Notes under the pieces: model-generated
The model's input: the letters and a program-made list of their open reading frames with translations, nothing else
Told to the model about the DNA's origin: nothing
The model's database searches: none
Program-made: the position numbers and the translations under genes
Origin: Lasiosphaeria ovina
Lineage: Eukaryota > Ascomycota > Sordariomycetes > Sordariales > Lasiosphaeriaceae
Length of the DNA stretch: 64,000 nucleotides
Direction of reading: 5' to 3'
Assembly (NCBI GenBank): GCA_033439765.1
Contig: JAULSN010000007.1
Location: 2,294,001-2,358,000, forward strand
Shown: in pieces, positions 34,557 through 46,341 of the stretch
Position numbering within the stretch: position 1 is the stretch's first letter
How the letters are laid out: every line of letters begins with the position of its first letter

Positions 34557-37333
34557 GACCCTTCTGTCGACGCTTTTTAGTGGCGTCAGTCAAGGCTTGC
34601 AGGTCGGTCGAGCTCCGGAGTTTGGTTGAAGGCTGCCTTGTCAAGTTGGCCCTAGCTTCCTGGCTGCCTGAGGCTATCTCCAGGTCGGTATCTCTTTATC
34701 TCTTTTATCTCTACTTTCCGGCTGATACCTACCTTACCTCGAGACGGAAGCTTTATCTGGACAGATAGCGGGCTGTCCTGTTGAGGCACCACTTTGGCTC
34801 GGGGCAGGCAGCTAGAGCCTACCTGAGTTTAGCATTGCGGAAGGGTACCTATCTAATGCCCCCGCTCCTGAAATTGACCTTCAGTTCGCAACTGCAGGTT
34901 AATTCCACTAGTAGGCGCCTGATAGGTACGGGCTTCTAGATTGCTACATTGATGGGATCGGCATTAAATATAGACGAGAGAGCCTGAGATCAAACCTACT
35001 TTGGATCACGGTTGTTCACTCCTGCTGGTCCAGCACCGTCAACTCGAAAGGACCGGGTTGTGAAAAATCCAAAATTGGTCTCAATATAAGGAGAAACTAT
35101 TGGGTTCGGCTCGCTCGCGCTACCTCCTGTCTCTCGCTCTCTTAGCTGGCTTAACATTGACCTCAATCATCTCAATATCCGGGTCTGATGATTCGCTTAC
35201 TGCCGTGGTTGCACATTCTGATCCCAGACGAATGAGCTTGTGCGGAGCGGGAGAGATGCATGGCCCCACTCAGCGACTGCCGACGTTGACTTGGGGGCAG
35301 CCGTGGGGGTTGAAACTCTTTGTGGCACTTGAGAGAATGTCGAGGAAGGAAGCTACCCTACTGGATTGTGTATCTCCGTGTGTACCTTCTTTTGTAACTG
35401 TAAACACCATAGGTATTACTCCGTACTCGAAAAACGCCGCTATCTGCAAAGAACTCGCTATAACGGCCTGGACATTCCAGTAATTTAATTACAGTCACGG
35501 CATGACTAGTTGTATCGAGCTTGGCGCCTTCAGCGCTACAGGGTGCTCCATCGAACAGACTCAGATCCATCCTGTCTAATAATAAGAACGCCAACGGCAG
35601 CAAACCTGCCGGATCACACTTTGCTTGATTGATTGTGGTCAGTTGTTTGAAATCAACCGCAGTAGAGCAGCGGCGGGGGGCTGCTGACCGGAAGGCGGAA
35701 AACTTGCAGGTTTGGATGGGGAGACAAACCCGCGCAAGGTCATGTCTTCGTGAATTACAAAATTAATCGATCCTGGCAAGAAAAGAAGCCGATGATAGCA
35801 CTCGCTTGGCTAAAACGACATGCGTGTTCTATAGGCAGACCAAAATGATCTCACACTTTATAAGACGTCCGGTACGTCCTTGGTTTCGTGCGGTGGACCT
35901 CGTATTCCCGGTTACTTGAAGCCTGTAGGAGGTTTGAAAGATTCTCTTCCATTCCAGTAGCCTACATTAGTTACGTCACCTGGTCGTTTTATTTATATAA
36001 ACAACGACACGAACCTGGCTGTTCTTTTATCTGAAGACAGCTGTGTACTGTTTCGGTTGCCTGGGTTATCCGCACATGGATAGCCAAGACCCACGAAATC
36101 TCGCGGTTGGAACAAGGCCGTAATGGACAAAGATGGCCAGTATTGCGCTTCGTGTATGTAATGACATGGGCCGGTATCAGTATTGTGGAAGGGGCCTTGC
36201 GGCAAGGGAGACGCTTACCTACTTGGTTTTTGTAGACAGGCCATAAAAGTGCGCGGAAAGGAGATTACGGTGTTGCTACTGGTGCGATTATTGGAAGTTA
36301 TCACTATGGCGACTACCTGGCTACTGGGAAGTAATAGTCAAGGGCAGCTGCCATCTTTGCATCTTTGAGGAAGCGGCCTGCACAGAGAAATGGCTCCCTC
36401 GTCTTGCCTCCACTAACCTCAGCTTGCCCTCATACCACAGCCCCGCTGCCAGAGATCTGGCCAAGCGATCTCTGTCGGATATGGAAGGTCTCTGTCGTCT
36501 AGTTTGTGGCCCCTGCACACTTGCCCATCCTATCTTGGGTACTTGGCCTTGTCTCCAAACCCTTCCACCCTCCAGCACATTTTTCTCTCCCACCCGACCT
36601 CAAAATTCCAGATCAACATCTTCTCTTGACCAAGCACGTCAATCACCGCATTTGAGAAACTCAGCACTGCGTTGGCAAGATTCTTCTTCTGTCCAGTTTT
36701 CAAACTCGGAATCAGGTAGGTAAGCAATCTGCGTCCCCTTCCAAGCAAATCCTGCTTTTGGCCATCGATCGTGCAAAACCCCCAAATATTCCACCCATCT
36801 ACTTTCGCAAAACATTACCTCCTCAAATTAGTACAGCTTCAGTTGGTTCTACCCCACCAGAACAGCTTCTGCCGCTTCCATCAAGAGCCCTAGATCTGCC
36901 CTCGCCTTCCTCTTCGATTAGCATCACTCTAGAGCAGTATCCCCTTCGGCCTTTGATCAAGCCAGAGCACTAGGTCTGCCTCCCGAGATCCTATCTCCAA
37001 ATATTACTACTCCAGCCCTTTTTCCATCCTCACTGCCCTTGAACACGCAGCTCTCCAGGTCTACGCCCCAGATAGACCACATCCACTCTTGATTTCTCTG
37101 GAAAGCTCCAGTCGTTTCTCCCACCATCGCAAGAGATCTTCCCTTCTTCCTTTTCAGCTCGATTAGCCAAAGCCTCGGGCCCTCAGTTTACGCTCTTAAT
37201 TAATTCATCAATCCGCTCTCACTTCCTACAACCTCTCTAGATACCCCTCAGCACAAGCCTCGACATACCGCGTCTTCTCTGACACTATCAGAACGCAGAG
37301 AACAACAGAAACACGTTCTATGCCGTGTTAAAG
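34557..37333. other. Intergenic, no supported gene
   Basis: ORFs are short and overlapping. From about 36400 the plus strand becomes CT- and CCA-rich up to the ATG at 37334, which fits a long pyrimidine-rich promoter or leader of the DUF4470-like gene. Confidence 0.5.
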
Positions 37334-40201
37334 ATGTCGACGCCACGACAGTACGGAAAGGTTCTTCACGGGGAGGGCAAGCTACCAGAAGGTATGTAAC
37401 GACGCTCTGCCATTGATGTTGATTGCAAATCACGGCCACGGTGCTAACATTTCGGCCTCGTCACTAGCCCAAGCAGCCTACCGCCTTGCGGCCACGGTCA
37501 CTCCGCTGAGCCCCGGGTCCTTGTCTTTTTTTTCAGACGTAAAGTTCGACATGGGCGAGTATTTGGAGGCGTCGAACCTGGCGGCCGAGGCAGCCGTCCG
37601 TTTGGGGCCCCCAATGCCCGGCCTGTCAATGACAAAAGAGAAGCTGTACGCACAGCAGGCGAGAGCCCATCTCTTCGCCAACAACTTTGTTGGGGCAAGG
37701 CTTGCCGCAGACAAGATGGCGAATGGCGATGCCCGCTCGACTTTACTCGCCGACCTCAAGAATCTTGGGGTGGCTTCCGACAAAGTGACAGTTGATCGGC
37801 CGGTTCTGAGGGAGAAAGCCATTGAGAATCTTCCACACTACAGACCAAAGATGTGAGTTGCATGATCCCCAGCCCTTCCGCTGTCTTGCTTTGAAATATG
37901 GGCCCAGAGCTGACCCCGAGCTCAAGGCACGACGAGCCCAAGTACTTCGCTGTCGGGGACGAAATCGTTCGGTCGTCGCTCTTTAATAACCATCTCTTCT
38001 CCTCCAACGACGATTTGTCGTTTCTTTACTGCGGCATTAGCGATAGCCGGAACATGTTTGCCGCCATCATCAGGGCATCCGAGGCGCTAGAAAAAAAGGA
38101 CGGCAGTTTCGAAACCCTCCACATCACTGCTGTCGATATCAAGGCAGCCTCTCTTGCTAAGCTCCTGATCATCTTCGAGCTCATCTCCGACTACAACAAA
38201 GCCGCGTCCACGGACCTCACCAACGACGAGGATCTTTGTTTCTACTCCACAGCCATGGCCTATGTCCATGCAGGCCATGTGTACCCTGCATTCGTGCACG
38301 ACACGCTGCAAGCTGTCATCTCGCGGCTGATTAAGTCGTTGGCGAAGGACGACAAACTTTCGTCCTGCGTCTACGTCGCTCCAGGTTCCCATCGGGCCAT
38401 TATTTTGCAGCTAGAGCAGTGGTATCATGCTTCTCGCAATTCGCACTACAGCCTTGCACGCGTGAAGACAAGATTTCGCTCCCCGGGCGGTGTTTACGAG
38501 AGCCGCGGCCTTGAAGACTTGTCTGTCCCTCGCAGCTTGAATGCGGACTTGGCCTTCTTCCAATCCTGCCTCATCGTCCCTCCGCCAAAGCAGCTTACTG
38601 CTCGCTACGAGCCACGAATTGAGCCACTCCTCAAAGCCTGCAGAGAAAACAGGCTGGCAGCCCATAGCATGCTCAACGCGTACGTGGACAGGGCGTGGAA
38701 GACCAACGTCACGCTCATCGATGCCAAGTACGAGGCCCGGCGCAGGCGGGCAAATCATGCAGAACAGCATGACCATCTGCCTCTGGATCGGCCGGAATAC
38801 AACGCCACCGCCTCTGTTGATGATTATCTCGCGATGGACGTCGATCTTGACCCATTTCAAGTTGCTGGCCGCGTGATCCCGTGGGTGATGCCGTCTCTGT
38901 GGACCGAGGGCAGCTTGAGTCTCATCGACCGCCTCGGAGACTTTTTTGCCTGCCTTGCCGATTCGTTTGCAGAGATTACCGACAGCGCAAATTTCGTGAT
39001 CGAGCTCGTCCAGGGAGAGATGGCATCGGTGATGGAGAAGTTGCAGTTTCGCTGCTTCGAGTCTCGCCCGCCGCAGTTCCCGCACGACTATGACCGCATA
39101 GACTTGAGCAGCATCCCGTGAGTTTACCTCTCCAGTATTTCCTGTCTCTAGTTTCTCTCCTGGGCTGGTGGATACGAGCAATACGGCTAACTTTAGCTTC
39201 CTAGCAGGGACGTTACTGGCGGTCTTTTCGTACCTCTTGTCTATGCTCGACCATTGCTAAAGCCCAGAGTGGCCCTGGAAGGAGCAACAGCGCTGACTCG
39301 GCCGTCAAGCGTCCGGTTCAGTAACCAACTCAGCTTTTCTTGGTTCCGGACCCACGAGGATTTCAAAATCGACTCGGTCCTGCTCTCTTCTAGTTCGTTG
39401 GTCGGTTCGCACTTCCAGCTCCGACACGAACCCTGGCAGACAGTGCTGTACTCGTCAAAACAAAACCAGCTCCCCGGCTTCGACGACTATAGAGCCGGCT
39501 ATAACGTCTGGGTGGCAATCGAACCGCCGCTGGCAATGGCATTTGACCAGCTACAGCCGCGTGCCGAGCTGGAGAAGTGGGTGCTCAGTTTCTTCCTCAA
39601 GCTGTGCCTGCCGGTCCGCCGAGCGAGCAATTTGCCTGCGCCGCTCAACCTGACGGCGTTCCCCCGGTTGCTCGCAAGGATCCATGGCGCCGGCTACCCG
39701 GCTCATTGGCTATCAGACATTCTTGCCGACCTGGTCATCGTCACAACGGCACGCCCTCCTACCAACACCTTCACTGGGACCAACGAGCTCCGCCGCGGCA
39801 CCATGGCTAAGAACATGTGTGTGGCCCCATTCGTCGCAGAGTTGACGACGCTCCTGTCCATCTGGCGGCCTCTGCTGCCCTTCAACTTTGCAACACGTAC
39901 GCCCGGTGCCGTCCCGCCCCTTACTGGCATCTCCCAGTGTCGCCTCGATTTCCCCGAAGACTGCTTCTCGGCCAGTTCCTTCGAACAGCATGACCTCGTG
40001 CTTGTGTTTTTCAATACAGCACGCGCCAGTCTTCCAGGCGGTTACAACGGAGAGCTCCGGGAACGCGTGCTGCTAGAGAGCATCGGCGACGACACCGGCG
40101 ACGACGCCAGAGACCGTGAGGCTACTGCGTTGCGGGAAACGTGGGTCCACGTCATCTCTGCTTTCTGGTTTGACACTGCAACTAGAACAGTACACTTCTA
40201 G
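37334..40201 (+). CDS. DUF4470-like protein with N-terminal TPR-like region, 4 exons
   Basis: Exons are 37334-37391, 37468-37852, 37927-39117 and 39208-40201 (875 residues); every join keeps frame. Residues about 1-120 form helical repeats with TPR character (KVLHGEGKLPEAQAAYRLAA, then YLEASNLAAEAAVRLGPP). About 170-260 resembles the DUF4470 domain, with FLYCGISDSRNMFAAIIRA followed by a beta-alpha pattern. The long remainder is a mixed alpha/beta region ending in a conserved-looking TWVHVISAFWFDTATRTVHF. It has no signal peptide or membrane segment, so it is probably cytosolic. Proteins of this kind often combine with MYND fingers, which I do not see here. The function is unknown. Confidence 0.8.
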
Positions 40202-40872
40202 CTACGCCGCGATGTCGTCGACGAAATACGACACTGGCCCGGCAGCTGGAAGGCGGCTCTCTGGCGCGCCGATGACTGGAATCGCCAGACCGAAGGTGTT
40301 TGGGCCATGGATACGCTGGAGATTGAACACAACTCGTGGCTTGACCTCTGTTGAGAGTATACTTTGAATGTTGCTTGGTTGACTGCCAACCCGGTCTCTA
40401 GCAACCCAAACGTCGCAGCCATGCCTTTCAGTGGCGCAAGGACTGTCGCAGACTCCCGAATCTCACCACCTTGATACAGCGACTAGGTCAGATACCGAGG
40501 GAGCTGACTCCTGTTAATCACGTCACTCCATTTGGGTCTCGTCACAAGTCGTCGCCGAAACCACCCAGACAAATCACTCCACCAACTAAGAAGGGCCATG
40601 CACCACCACCCACCCAATACCACACCAAAAAGGAAAAAAGAAAAAAAGAAAAAAAGAAAGAAGCGGGGGGGCTGCAAACCTAGATTTCGGCTACCATTAA
40701 GTCGGCCGCCAGACCATGTCCAAAGACTTAGGTGTCGCCGATGACGGCTACATAGCCTAGGCGACGCCTAGCAGCAACCCAGCAGCAGCAACCAGCGGCA
40801 GCCAGCAGCAGCCAGCAACATCCGCCAAAGGCGGAAACATATATTTCCCTTCGGGAGGAGCGCGAGGCCGCG
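40202..40872. other. Spacer with A/G and CAG low-complexity tracts
   Basis: 3' flank of the DUF4470-like gene. An A-rich purine tract (about 40625-40668) and AGCAGC/CAACC repeats (about 40770-40821) are present. No supported gene. Confidence 0.55.
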
Positions 40873-41200
40873 GTGAAGTTGAGTTCTATGGCGACGTGGA
40901 CAATATCGCCGGGGCGGGAGAGGGAGGGTGGGTGGGCAGGGGGGAGGACGCCACAGCATCTAGTGGCGGACTCCACCCTGGGTTCACTCATCACCCCGTG
41001 GACGGTCCAAGGACACCCATCTCCCCCCCGGCGATGTGAAGTTGAGTTCTATGGCGACATAGACAATATCGCCGGGGCGGGAGAGGGAGGGTGGGTGGGC
41101 AGGGAGGAGGATGCCACAGCATCTAGTGGCGGACTCCACCCTGGCTTCACCCATCACCCCATGGGTGGTCCTAGGACGCCCTCCCGCCCCCCAGCAATGG
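40873..41200 (+). repeat. Tandem direct duplication, period 164 bp
   Basis: The unit starting about 40873 (TGAAGTTGAGTTCTATGGCG) repeats from about 41037. Copies are roughly 90 percent identical by eye and share the words GACAATATCGCCGGGGCGGG and GCATCTAGTGGCGGACTCCA. Because 164 is not a multiple of 3, the two copies lie in different frames. In both, the frame beginning VEFYGD[VI]DNIAGAG is the conserved one. In the first copy it ends at ATG-TGA, and in the second it runs on. Confidence 0.85.
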
Positions 41201-41427
41201 ATACCGCATTCAAGAGCTCGGCCGAGTACCAACAAAAGCTAGAGAGGGAGGTCATGGAAACACAGTCAGAACTTGCGGCGCTCGTCGTGGAGCCTGATTT
41301 CACCCCGGAGCCAAGACCGGGCACCGTAGGGCGAGTCGAGGAGAGGGCCTCCCTCCGCCAAAGACTCGTTGGCCCGAGCCTGTTGACCCATACAGGTGGA
41401 GCAAATTATACGAGTTCGAGGCGTTGA
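40873..41427 (+). CDS. Hypothetical ORF across the tandem duplication
   Basis: The open frame of 184 codons crosses both repeat copies. The part after the duplication (MDTAFKSSAEYQQKLEREVM at about residue 109, then MEPD-like acidic and Arg-rich segments) has the look of real helical coding sequence. The first 55 residues are an out-of-frame reading of repeat copy 1. It may be a gene fragment extended upstream by the duplication. No family is recognised. A +1 frame gives PYRWSKLYEFEALRN near 41390-41435, so a frameshift is also possible. Confidence 0.25.
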   Translation: MKLSSMATWTISPGREREGGWAGGRTPQHLVADSTLGSLITPWTVQGHPSPPRRCEVEFYGDIDNIAGAGEGGWVGREEDATASSGGLHPGFTHHPMGGPRTPSRPPAMDTAFKSSAEYQQKLEREVMETQSELAALVVEPDFTPEPRPGTVGRVEERASLRQRLVGPSLLTHTGGANYTSSRR

Positions 41428-42230
41428 GGAACTAACCTGGAGCGGCAGGGGTGGTAGAAGAGGATGGCTGTTTGCATTGGAGAGAAAGATCGGGAAGTGG
41501 CCGGATTGGAGTGGAATCAATTCTTTTCCCAAAGTTATGGATCTATTCGGAGTGGTGAATTCTGTGACTTTTCTATATTCATTTATTCATTTATTCATTT
41601 TATTATTGTACTATAGTTTTGTATTATAAGTTATTTATCTTATCAACATCCAAATCTGCTGCCTTCTCTCCCCTGTGACGTAATATGCCTGCGAGTCTGA
41701 TGCCCACAATTTGAACAACCACATCGCCTTCATATGTGCTATGCGGTAGCACTGCTTTAGTTATCAGAGAACCTTGCGATATTCGTTGAAGGACAATTCC
41801 GTGCCGTGTGTTCGGCAGACTGCTACCCAGCTTTCGTTTCACACAGGGACTATCCAACATATATTGGCTTCTGTGACTGCGAACGACTTCCCTTCCCTCG
41901 TTTTCAGCAAGTGATATATTCACAACAGTAATTCGGTGCAAGTAAATCAAGACAATGATCGCTGTTTGCTAAAACGTGGGCACACCGACAATAGATTTAC
42001 AGTCCAGCTTGTCAGCGCACCGAACCTTTGCGCCGCTAATCCGAGTCTATGTCTCTCTCACTCCCAAGTAGCTCGACTAATAAATCGCCTTGATCAAAAC
42101 GGAGGTTCTCCTTCATAAATTCCCCTCCTCTTAGAAGACCTAACTTGACACTCTGATAACCTCCCCTTGACTCCCTGCTCAGGGCATCACGACAAACACC
42201 CCATCCACACCGCCAACCTCTTTTTCACAT
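41428..42230. other. Spacer with ATTTATTC-type repeat
   Basis: Short ATTCATTT repeats lie about 41578-41602 and are AT-rich to 41640. No supported gene is found before the AA9 gene's 3' end. Confidence 0.5.
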
Positions 42231-43707
42231 TCAAACAGCGGCTGCGGTGGGCGCCACGTAGTGCGCCGACCACGACGCCTCGTACGTGGATGTGGCGACC
42301 ACGTGCGGCACGTTGCCGACGTACGTGGCCGACGTGACCACCGACTTGACGATCCAGCTGCTCCACAGCGTCGCCGTGCTGACGCCCGAGATGGGCCCGA
42401 GAGGGACGGCCGTGGTCTCGGCCCACGCGCCGGACCAGACTGTTGGGCCTGGTGTTGTTAGTCAGGCAGGGTTATGGGTTTCGTTTCGCTGCCCAGGCGG
42501 TGTGAACTTACCTGGAATCTGGTACGTGGTGGTGGCGCAGGGGGTGGTGAGGGTGGTCTTGGTCGAGCAGTAAATCTAGTAGACGACGGTTAGTCAGGTT
42601 GATTCCATGTTTTTTTCTGCGCCACGAGCATTAGTCGGCGTAGAATCAACGTACGTCGTACACGACGCCAGGGTCGCTGTACTTGTAGGCGCCTGGGAAC
42701 GAGACGCCCTCGGGCAGCTCGACGGCGCCGTCTCCGACCACCTCGATCTGCACACAGTTGGGGTAGAACTGTGCTCCGCGGAACGGCACCTTCTGGTAGT
42801 CGGCGTCGGCCTCGTGCAGGCCAATCATCTCTGCGCGGATGAGATAGCTAAAAAAGAAATTACGCGTGTCAGACAAGAAAAAAGACAAATCAACAACCAA
42901 GCAAAAAAAAACAGGGGTCTTTCTCTCTCTTTCCGCCCGTCCCTGTCCGTTTAGGATCATGGACAGAGGGTGGTTAGTCTGGAAATACACGTACTGGCCA
43001 GCCTTCAGCCCCGCGGGGATGCGGACGTTCATGTGTCCGTGGTTCGCGGCTATGTCGGCCGTCGTGGCCCATTTGCCCGGCGCGAAGGGCGTCGTGCCCT
43101 GCTCGTACAGGCCCTTCTCCCAGATCTTGACAAACGAGTTGTCCGTCGGCGGGTCGGGTGACAGGTACACGAGGGCCGGTCCTACGGTTTATGGCGAGCG
43201 CCGTGGTCAGCATACTTTCTCCCGCTCCAACAGCGGCGTCGAATTTCACCGTAGCAGCAGGCTCGCCATTCGGGCCGGGGCTGGCTGTAGTTAATTACCG
43301 TGATGCGAATCGGCAATGACATCGTCTGCGTCTGTCCTGTTGTTGTGGTGCCAGTCAAAGGTCAAGTTGTCGCCCGGGGCCACCTTGATGGTGTACGGGA
43401 CCTGCTTATCGCCGAGGACGTTGCATCGCATGTCGATCGAGTCGAGGTCTTTGACGGGCGAGTTGGCGTACCCGCGCGGCGGTGGGTTGTTGTACGCCGG
43501 GGTGCGAATCGCTCGGTACGTCCCTTGGTCAACGCCGTTGACGAAAACGCCCTAGACGGGAGTTAGCTGGCATAACTATGCTGCTGGTTCTTGTGCAGGA
43601 AGCTTGTTCCAGCGTTCCCTGCTTACCCAGATGAAGGTGTGCGCCGTCACAACCTCGATGCCGGATGCAGCAACAGCAAAAGCACTGAATAAACCGTGGG
43701 ATCTCAT
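42231..43707 (-). CDS. AA9 lytic polysaccharide monooxygenase, 6 exons
   Basis: Exons are 43707-43627, 43551-43299, 43181-42995, 42847-42655, 42575-42512 and 42448-42231 (331 residues). The signal peptide is 1-22, and cleavage after TA leaves His23 as the mature N-terminus (HTFIWGVFVNGV). The copper His-brace is completed by His110 in [12 protein letters not shown], with Tyr202 as axial ligand and Gln200 in GAQFYPNC. The secreted copper enzyme oxidatively cleaves cellulose or related glucans. After the catalytic domain (to about 245) is a Ser/Thr/Val-rich tail ([20 protein letters not shown]) without a cellulose-binding module. Similar tails occur in AA9 enzymes and may be disordered or glycosylated. 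A weak ATAAATA lies about 105 nt upstream on the minus strand. Expression is usually plant-polymer induced, but no regulator site is asserted here. Confidence 0.95.
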
Positions 43708-44793
43708 CTTCACAATAGGGCTAGATTCAAAAAAAACAAAAAAACTTCTTCATAAACTCCAAGTACACACCGAACCAGGTCAAGAAGAGACTCAATATGC
43801 CGCTCGCTACCTATTTATCATGCTTCCGGTGGCTAGAGATGCCGGGGTCACAGCTGCAAACACTCCCGGGAAATATCTCGGACGAGCATTCATCTAATCC
43901 CAAAAGCCTCACTGTATCGAGCCGTGTGCGGATGTGGCATGCCTGTCATTAGTGGGTGGCCGCTTTAGCCGAGAGACTACTGGACAGATCTAGCGGCAGG
44001 TCGAAGCCCGATGGAGCAATCTGCGCCCCTAATAAAAGTCTTGGCTAGGTATATAGATATAGGCCGGCATCTGATGTTTCCGGCTTCGTGGTCCTGTCTT
44101 TGCTGCTAGTCCGCAATTAAAGCTCGGCAAGCCGCGAGCAAGCAAGGGAGGCAACGTGTTTCGGTCCTACCGTGACAGGGACAGGGACAGTGGCAGTGGC
44201 ATGTGGCAGCAGCGCAACGCCAAGACGGAGGACCCAGCGGCTCGGGTCATTGTTGAAAGGCTTGGCCGTGACCTCCACGGAGTCGGTAGGAGTTCGATTC
44301 TAGTCTCGGTGTCTTGGAAGATCGGACCGTGTCTCTCATGCCTCGCGTAAGTCGGGGTCTCGTTACTCCGCTCTGCAGCTCTATGTCCCCGTATGCTGCT
44401 CCACGGTCCACGGTCTTACCCCACTCGGCACAAAGCCGGGCACGGCGGACTGGCGCGCAATCCCCCTCCTCGCAGGCGTTCAAAATACCAATACGCGGGG
44501 TCAGTGTGCACGGCGGGCCTGGTGGTACAAGGGTCGCTTATCAATCCATCTTGGTAATCGCTAAATCACACGCATTCCCCCGATCTTCGCGCCATCGATG
44601 ACGCGAGCTCCAACAGCGCCCATAAAGCAGTGGAGAGCCCCGACCGTTTGTGCTGTAGCTCGCAACCAGTATATATGCCATAGTTGCTGCTGAAGCTTCG
44701 CACCGTGACTGATTCTCCATTCTGACCCGGCTGCATCTGCAAACTCGTTAGCAAAAAGTTCGACCCTTATAAAAGAAAAGCGACGAAGTCATC
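43708..44793. other. Divergent promoter region, AA9 and GST genes
   Basis: The two genes are transcribed away from each other from this 1.1-kb spacer. TATATA at about 44669-44675 and TATAAAAG at about 44768 lie upstream of the GST start; the second is only about 26 nt before ATG. No supported gene. Confidence 0.5.
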
Positions 44794-45609
44794 ATGGCTT
44801 CCCAGGACGCCAAGCTCATCCTCTATACCAACCACCGTTGCCCATGTGAGTCCCCATCCGTACCCCAGCAATAAGCTTCCACGGCTACCAAACCGGCAGT
44901 CGTACCGGCAGTCGTACCGTTGCCGGCCAGGGCTGACACGCTGCGTGCAGGGGCACACCGCGCGCACATTGCGCTCGAGGAGCTCAAGCTGCCGTTTGAG
45001 GAGGTCATCATCGACTTAGACACCCCCCGCACGCCCGAGTACCTGAAGATCAACCCGCGCGGCCTGGTTCCGGCTCTGTCGTACAATGGCGAGATCATCA
45101 TCGAGTCGGGCATTGTTGCGGCATTCTTGGCCGACGCCTTCCCGTCGCACCTTGTGCCCGCCTCCGACGCCCCGGGCGGTGCGCTTCGCCGCGCTCGCAT
45201 CGCTCTGTTTGTCGATGCGTATTTCTCCAAGTTCCAGGGCTCCCTCTTCAAGCTCAGCGCGGCCAAGACGGACGCCGAGGCCAGCACTGTCGTCGACACG
45301 GCCGTGGCGAACCTTGTCAAGGAGGTTGAGCCGCTGCTTGCCGACGCAAAGCCATACTTTGGCGGGAGCGATAAGCTCACGCTGGCCGAGGTGCTCTCGG
45401 GATCGTTCGTTCTCCGGCTTCTGTCGTCAGCCAAGGCCGGCATCTACCCCCCGAGCCTGATCAACCAGATCCAGGAGAAGGCGCCCAACTTCTACAAGTG
45501 GGCCCAGGCCGTGTCTGTGCACCCAAGCGTGACCTCCATCTATGACGAGGAGGACGTCATCGCCCACACCAAGAAGAGAATCGAGAAACTCAAGGCAGCG
45601 GCCGCTTGA
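44794..45609 (+). CDS. Omega-class-like glutathione S-transferase
   Basis: Exon 1 is 44794-44845 and exon 2 is 44951-45609 (236 residues). The intron splits the Trp codon of the active-site motif RCPWAHR. The N-terminal thioredoxin-like domain has ILYTNHRCPWAHRAHIALEE with catalytic-type Cys16 or its neighbour, the cis-Pro region GLVPAL, and the glutathione-binding ESGIVAAFLAD. The C-terminal all-helical domain (about 90-225) contains LTLAEVLSGSFVLRLLSS. Omega-type GSTs use Cys for thiol transfer, deglutathionylation or dehydroascorbate reduction rather than classical conjugation. The protein is cytosolic with no targeting signal. The exact subclass is inferred only from the CPW motif. Confidence 0.92.
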
Positions 45610-46341
45610 CTGCAGACAGGCCATGTCGCGAGCAGCAGCAGACTGTGAAGATGGCTGTGGGAGCACCTTGGTGTTGCGAGCTTGTCGTTGAGGATTGACT
45701 TGAGCACAGTGGGAGAAATTTGGACTGCCAATTATTGTCCCCAGTCCCAAATACCGAATGACAAAAATCATTTTGGGCGTTTGCGGTCGGGGCGGGCCTG
45801 TAGTGCGCATTTCGACTTCCCAGTACTGAATGAAGGAATGGCAAATACATATGAAGAACAGCAAAAAAAAACAATACAAATGCACGATGTCAAAACACTG
45901 GCCAGCGATGCTGGCCTTTAAAAGTGATACGGAAGGTATAGAGGCCCGACATCCGGACGGAAGTAACAAAATGACGGGGGACGGAATTTGCCATACCTTA
46001 CGGAGAAGCGCGCACGTGACACACATTGCTGTTCGTGACAGCTTAGCCAACCCCCCCCCCCCCCAAAACAATTGGCGCCGCGAGCCCCCACAGGTGACTG
46101 CCGAGGCCCAGGCACCCGATGGAAGCTCGCCTCATTCAACGCCAGCGCAACGCCAGCGCAACACCCGACGATGGGATTTCGTCGTTCCCAACCGCCAACC
46201 GCCAACCACCAACAGCTAGCCTCCCTCCATCTCGGGTCGTCGCTCGCGTAGTGCGACCTTTGCGCCGTTCCGCTGCAGCCGACGCTGACTCGTGTTGGTG
46301 CCCGATGCCGCGCATTCCGCTCTGAACTGTTTGCTTTGGCA
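45610..46341. other. Spacer with C14 run and short minisatellites
   Basis: Between the GST stop and the PEX16 start. It contains a run of 14 C (46051-46064), two CGCCAGCGCAA units (about 46139-46162) and CCAACCGCCAACC-type units (about 46189-46216) immediately upstream of PEX16. Confidence 0.75.

Noticed and set aside
44268..44320. GTTCGATTC-type word resembling a tRNA T-loop
   Set aside because: No matching D-arm or acceptor stem could be paired around it.
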